From: Pseudoalteromonas aurantia 208
GTDB taxonomy: Bacteria > Pseudomonadota > Gammaproteobacteria > Enterobacterales > Alteromonadaceae
Length of the DNA: 64,000 bases
Assembly (NCBI RefSeq): GCF_014858725.1
Contig: NZ_AQGV01000015.1
Location: 868,001-932,000, forward strand
Direction of reading: 5' to 3'
The notes beneath the pieces were generated by a model, which did not search any database, was not told the origin of the DNA, and saw only the letters and a program-made list of their open reading frames with translations. Numbering within the stretch: the first letter of the stretch is position 1; every line of letters starts with the position of its first letter. Positions 63,223-64,000 of the stretch are shown in pieces. The position numbers were made by a program, and so were the translations under genes.

Positions 63223-64000
63223 TTAGGCATCTTGGGTTGCAGCAAGCGGTGAACGGTGACCTGCACGGATCGCAGGGATCAAAGTAACAACAAGAGTAAG
63301 TAGAAAAACAAATAGAACGCTAAGTGATAGTTTGCTTGCGTCTAATATTGAGTAAAATTTGTCAGGTAATAATACCCCACCTGCTTCCATTGCAGTGCCA
63401 AAAACCTCTTTAAAGTCTAGACCTTGCGTTGCAAAGTGGTGATGTCCCCACAAACCTAAAGCAAGACCAAGCGTGAGAGAAAAAGCACTGAGATAAACCG
63501 CTTCTAGTAGCACAATTTTTGATACGGTACTGGGCCTTGAACCAAGTGCTATCATCATTGTGAATTCTTTTTTCCGTTTAAAAGTCGACATCAACACCGT
63601 ATTCAAGATACCAACCGCGACTACGACATAGACGATAAGCATCAGTAGGTACATACCAGCAGCATCGAGCGTGACGGCCGAATAGAGTTCGGGAGCGGCA
63701 GTTTGCCATGGTGATATGTTCACATGATTGAATGACGTTTGAAGTTGCGTGGTGGTGTGGGCTAAGCTTTCAGGTGTTTCTAGACTGTATAGACTAATTT
63801 GACTGACTTGATCTGGTACCCCTAACAGTGCTTGCAAAGTGTGTAGCGGGACCTCAGCCCAGAATGTATCGAGCTCATGTAAGCCGGTTTTGAAAATACC
63901 GGCTACCACAAATGCTGCGCGGGATAAATCGGCGCCACTGGCTGGTTTAGCTGTGATTGTGACTGTATCTCCAACACGTACTTCCAAGTTATTAGCCAAG
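63223..64000 (-). CDS. MacB/FtsX-like ABC permease, truncated by window edge
   Basis: The C-terminal part (at least 259 residues) of an ABC permease; the N-terminus lies beyond position 64000. It shows the end of the periplasmic domain (VGDTVTITAKPASG) followed by three transmembrane helices (YLLMLIVYVVVAVGILNTVLM; EAVYLSAFSLTLGLALGLW; LSVLFVFLLTLVVTLIPAI), as in FtsX/MacB permeases. Its stop is 10 bases before the ATPase start. The pair may act in efflux or lipoprotein/lipid transport; similar ABC genes are found with other secondary metabolite genes. Confidence 0.88.
   Translation of the reverse strand, partial: LANNLEVRVGDTVTITAKPASGADLSRAAFVVAGIFKTGLHELDTFWAEVPLHTLQALLGVPDQVSQISLYSLETPESLAHTTTQLQTSFNHVNISPWQTAAPELYSAVTLDAAGMYLLMLIVYVVVAVGILNTVLMSTFKRKKEFTMMIALGSRPSTVSKIVLLEAVYLSAFSLTLGLALGLWGHHHFATQGLDFKEVFGTAMEAGGVLLPDKFYSILDASKLSLSVLFVFLLTLVVTLIPAIRAGHRSPLAATQDA

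Overview
The window looks like a chromosome segment of a marine gammaproteobacterium, most likely Pseudoalteromonas or a close Alteromonadales relative. This rests on moderate-to-low GC, the family mix (M9 collagenase with PPC/PKD tails, TonB receptors, CHASE/PAS signalling, OsmC-YcaO fusion), and a late prodiginine/tambjamine-type gene block at the right edge. It is an inference from protein families, not a database match. No rRNA, tRNA or CRISPR array was seen.

Left part (1-6.9 kb): a 5'-truncated P-loop NTPase-like gene, a gene-poor stretch, a two-gene operon (small PstS-like periplasmic protein plus porin-like barrel), a leaderless metalloprotease with an OmpA-like segment, and a PAS-AraC regulator. 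The regulator is divergent from a six-gene operon (7.0-13.7 kb) encoding a Gfo/Idh/MocA oxidoreductase, two TIM-barrel sugar isomerase-like proteins (one a lipoprotein), an MFS transporter, and a Tat-exported two-subunit GMC dehydrogenase. Together they fit a periplasmic 3-keto-glycoside pathway.

13.9-25.5 kb: a CHASE-PAS histidine kinase with its receiver protein, a TonB receptor, a three-copy tandem repeat in front of a cupin gene, an ABM-domain protein, an AraC regulator, an S66 LD-carboxypeptidase, a diguanylate cyclase, and a DUF2235 hydrolase with a GNAT gene.

25.7-34.6 kb: a tightly packed operon behind two Fur-like half sites. It encodes a thioester-reductase-like SDR, a class III aminotransferase, an SRPBCC protein, an acyl-CoA-dehydrogenase-like flavoprotein, a formyltransferase and an RND efflux pair. 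I read it as making and exporting an N-modified amine from an acyl thioester. The SDR plus aminotransferase pair resembles a split PigE/TamH.

34.9-53.8 kb: accessory and housekeeping genes (YSC84 lipoprotein, secreted collagenase, two LysR regulators, MFS, AhpD-like protein, OsmC-YcaO, GFA-like, HopJ, beta-propeller protein, PaiB/GNAT operon opposite a MocR regulator). This part carries most of the repeats: a REP-like compound array at 35.8-36.7 kb, and two copies of a 193-bp MITE in opposite orientation (43,877 and 50,665) with 4-bp target duplications. A perfect 30-bp palindrome lies in the PaiB/MocR intergenic region.

53.8-64.0 kb (minus strand): ABC transporter, outer-membrane barrel, methyltransferase (PigF-like), PEP-synthase-like condensing enzyme (PigC/TamQ-like), HapK/PigK-like small protein, Sfp-type PPTase (PigL-like) and a 562-aa acyl-CoA dehydrogenase (possibly TamT-like). 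The set matches the late steps and accessory genes of a prodiginine or tambjamine cluster. The pyrrole/bipyrrole core genes are absent here and should lie beyond position 64,000 or elsewhere.
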